From: Lysobacter sp. MMG2
GTDB taxonomy: Bacteria > Pseudomonadota > Gammaproteobacteria > Xanthomonadales > Xanthomonadaceae
DNA: 64,000 nucleotides
Direction of reading: 5' to 3'
NCBI RefSeq assembly: GCF_016735495.2
Contig: NZ_JAERQY020000002.1
Coordinates: forward strand, 248,001 to 312,000
Shown here in pieces: positions 62,097 to 64,000 of this stretch; the stretch's first letter is position 1, and the number at the start of each line of letters is the position of its first letter. The notes below the pieces were generated by a model, which was not told the DNA's origin, searched no databases, and saw nothing but the letters and a program-made list of their open reading frames with translations. The position numbers were made by a program, and so were the translations under genes.

Positions 62097-64000
62097 TCAG
62101 CGCCGCAACTGCAAGAACTCTTCCGCCGTCACCGGATGCCCCAGCCAATAACCCTGCGCGAAATCGCACCCCCGCTCGCGCAGGATCGAATACTGGCCTT
62201 CCTTCTCCACACCCTCGGCCACCACCAGGATGCCCAGCGAATGCGCCATCGCGATGATCGCCGTGGTCAGCGCCAGATCGTCCGGATCGCGCAGCACATC
62301 GGCCACGAAACTGCGGTCGATCTTCACCCCGTCCACCGGCACGCGGCGCAGATGGCTCAGGCCCGAGAAGCCGGTGCCGAAATCGTCCAGCCACACGCGC
62401 ACGCCCATGCCGCGCAGTTCCGACAGCAGCGCGCTGGCATGAAGCTCGTCGCCGATCACCGCCGTCTCGGTCAGTTCCAGATGCAGCATGTCGGCGGAAA
62501 GGCCGGTGTCGCGCAAACAGGCCGATACGACCTCCGGCAGATCGCCGCTGCGCAACTGACGCGGCGAGACGTTCACCGCGACGAACAACGGCTCCGGATC
62601 CTTGCGTGCCTTCTGCCACGCCACCGCGTCCGAACACGCCGCGTGCAGCACCTGCGGGCCCAGCACTTCGATCAGGCCGCTCTGCTCGGCCACGTCGATG
62701 AACACCGACGGCGCGACGAAGCCAAGCTCCGGATGACGCCAGCGCAGCAGCGCCTCGGCGCCGATCATCGCGCCGTCGACCAGACGGAACACCGGCTGGT
62801 ACACCAGGCTCAGCTCGCCGCGATCCCACGCGCCGCGCAGTTCGTGTTCCAGATGCACGCGGCGCTCCACGGCCTGGTTCATCGCGCGGCTGTAGAAACG
62901 GAAGCAGTTCTTGCCGGCGACCTTCGCCTGGTACATCGCGATGTCGCCGTTCTTCATCAGGCTGGTGCCGCCAGCGGCGTCCTCCGGGAACAATGTGATG
63001 CCGATCGACGTGCCCAGGAACACCTGTCGCCCCTGCACTTCCACCGGCACGCCCAGGTCGACCACCAGCGTTTCGGCGAGCTTGGTCGCCAGCGCGCGCA
63101 CGTCTTCCGCGGGGTCGTCGCGCCCCTGTACGAGGATCACGAACTCGTCGCCGCCGAAACGCGCCAGCAGCGCGTCCTCGCCGCCCACGCGCGCCACCGC
63201 GCCTTCGATCCGGCGCGCGCACTGCAGCAGCACTTCGTCGCCCGCGTCGTGGCCGAGCGTGTCGTTGACGCGCTTGAAGTCGTCGATGTCGGCGAACAGC
63301 AAGGCAAGCTGGCGACCGGCGCCGTGCATCTGGTCCAGACGTTCGTCCAGCGCTTCGCGGAACGCGAGCCGGTTCGCCAGGCCCGTGAGCGCATCGGTGT
63401 AGGCCATGCGCCGGATCTCGCGATCGTGGCGCGCCAGGCTGTGGCTCATGCGGTCGAACGCGCGCATGAGGTCGCCCACTTCGTCATTGCGTCCGTCAGC
63501 GGACGTGGTGGTGTCGAAATGGCCGGCCTCGATCTCCTGCGCCGACTCGGCGAGCCGGCGGATCGGACGCACCAGCAGGCGCTGGATCAACCACAGCGAG
63601 AGCGCGCCGAACACCAGCAGCCCCGCACCGAGCAGGCTGACCCAGATCACGTGGCGCTGGCCGAGCGTGTCCAGTCGCGCGCGCAGCTTGTCGACGGCCT
63701 GTTCCTGGAAGCGGCGCATCGCCTGCATGTCGTAACCCACGCGCACGCCGCCCACGCGCTGCTGGCCGATCAGGATCGGCATCGATACGTCCATGACGCG
63801 GTCGTCGAACTGGGTGTGCAGGCCGTTGGCGGCGATGACGCCCGCGGCCATCGCGTCGTCCATGCGCTTGCCGTAGGTGGCGATGTCTTCGCTGCCGTCG
63901 TGGACGACCTTGCCTTCCTCGTCGAACACGATGACGTAACGCACGTCGGGCATGCGCAGCGTGCCGCGCGCGAGCGCACCGACGGCGTCCAGGTCGGAGT
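62097..64000 (-). CDS. Membrane GGDEF-EAL protein (cut by right edge)
   Basis: The C-terminal 634 residues of a cyclic-di-GMP enzyme whose reading frame is still open at base 64000. Order: part of a periplasmic sensor domain (VRYVIVFDEEGKVVHDG), a membrane helix (IWVSLLGAGLLVFGALSLWLI), HAMP, then GGDEF with the intact RFGGDEFVIL active site, and EAL with AEALLRW, NVSPRQL, ELTET, DDFGTGFSGLSHL and KIDRSFV. Both catalytic centres look complete, so it could make and break cyclic-di-GMP; which dominates is not visible. The start lies outside the window. Confidence 0.94.
   Translation of the reverse strand, partial: SDLDAVGALARGTLRMPDVRYVIVFDEEGKVVHDGSEDIATYGKRMDDAMAAGVIAANGLHTQFDDRVMDVSMPILIGQQRVGGVRVGYDMQAMRRFQEQAVDKLRARLDTLGQRHVIWVSLLGAGLLVFGALSLWLIQRLLVRPIRRLAESAQEIEAGHFDTTTSADGRNDEVGDLMRAFDRMSHSLARHDREIRRMAYTDALTGLANRLAFREALDERLDQMHGAGRQLALLFADIDDFKRVNDTLGHDAGDEVLLQCARRIEGAVARVGGEDALLARFGGDEFVILVQGRDDPAEDVRALATKLAETLVVDLGVPVEVQGRQVFLGTSIGITLFPEDAAGGTSLMKNGDIAMYQAKVAGKNCFRFYSRAMNQAVERRVHLEHELRGAWDRGELSLVYQPVFRLVDGAMIGAEALLRWRHPELGFVAPSVFIDVAEQSGLIEVLGPQVLHAACSDAVAWQKARKDPEPLFVAVNVSPRQLRSGDLPEVVSACLRDTGLSADMLHLELTETAVIGDELHASALLSELRGMGVRVWLDDFGTGFSGLSHLRRVPVDGVKIDRSFVADVLRDPDDLALTTAIIAMAHSLGILVVAEGVEKEGQYSILRERGCDFAQGYWLGHPVTAEEFLQLRR

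Overview
The window looks like chromosome of a high-GC gammaproteobacterium of the Xanthomonadaceae, most likely Lysobacter or a close relative. This rests on the gene families (OpgD/OpgH, CreBCD, an OhrR with the Xanthomonas cysteine and tyrosine pattern, RlmJ, RlmKL, Bpt, a YadA-like adhesin) and on dense intergenic palindromes of the CGTCATTCCCGC/GCGGGAATGACG type. Genus is an inference; no rRNA or tRNA gene was seen. About 57 protein genes are supported, two of them cut by the window edges.

Layout. 1-2128: polyphosphate metabolism (ppk1 end, ppx). 2129-3430: an AT-richer pocket with two small secreted proteins of unknown function. 3471-8883: envelope sugar genes, with opgD-opgH on the minus strand and a GT4 glycosyltransferase-PAP2 phosphatase pair on the plus strand. 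8884-9613: repeats. 9614-16435: a GNAT-nitrilase pair, the creB-creC-creD regulatory block with a possible cre-tag before creD, rlmJ, and a second repeat block. 16436-20689: CDF transporter, YjbR-like protein, GNAT, methyltransferase, ohrR-ohr. 20904-30763: mfd, a lipoprotein phosphatase, a phospholipase-D-like protein, a small lipoprotein, two different pirins, a small secreted protein and aqpZ. 31001-35581: a 1526-residue trimeric autotransporter adhesin. 35861-39121: a MOSC-hydrolase-rlmKL operon. 39224-47929: amidase, tesB, a membrane protein of DUF2007 type, a six-EF-hand protein, bpt, a secreted nuclease/phosphatase-like lipoprotein, hemJ, a methyltransferase, phaZ and a small zinc-ribbon protein. 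48056-52683: small secreted protein, PadR-membrane sensor pair, histone-H1-like protein, secreted cyclophilin, speG and a small acidic protein. 52945-59535: an RND efflux permease and adaptor, then a LytS/LytTR two-component pair. 59654-64000: BrkB-family membrane protein, alkyladenine glycosylase, a third repeat block and a GGDEF-EAL protein running off the right edge.

Most genes are housekeeping or envelope functions in short operons, often with 4-base ATGA overlaps (GT4/PAP2, GNAT/nitrilase, creB/creC, MOSC/hydrolase, PadR/sensor). Accessory signal is concentrated between genes: three copies of a 240-340 bp modular repeat with a TTGCTG microsatellite and two conserved hairpins, about twenty REP-like palindromes, heptamer GGGATTC arrays arranged as inverted repeats, and long perfect inverted repeats at 24985-25067 and 57421-57534. 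No phage, insertion-sequence transposase, CRISPR array or obvious defence cluster was found.
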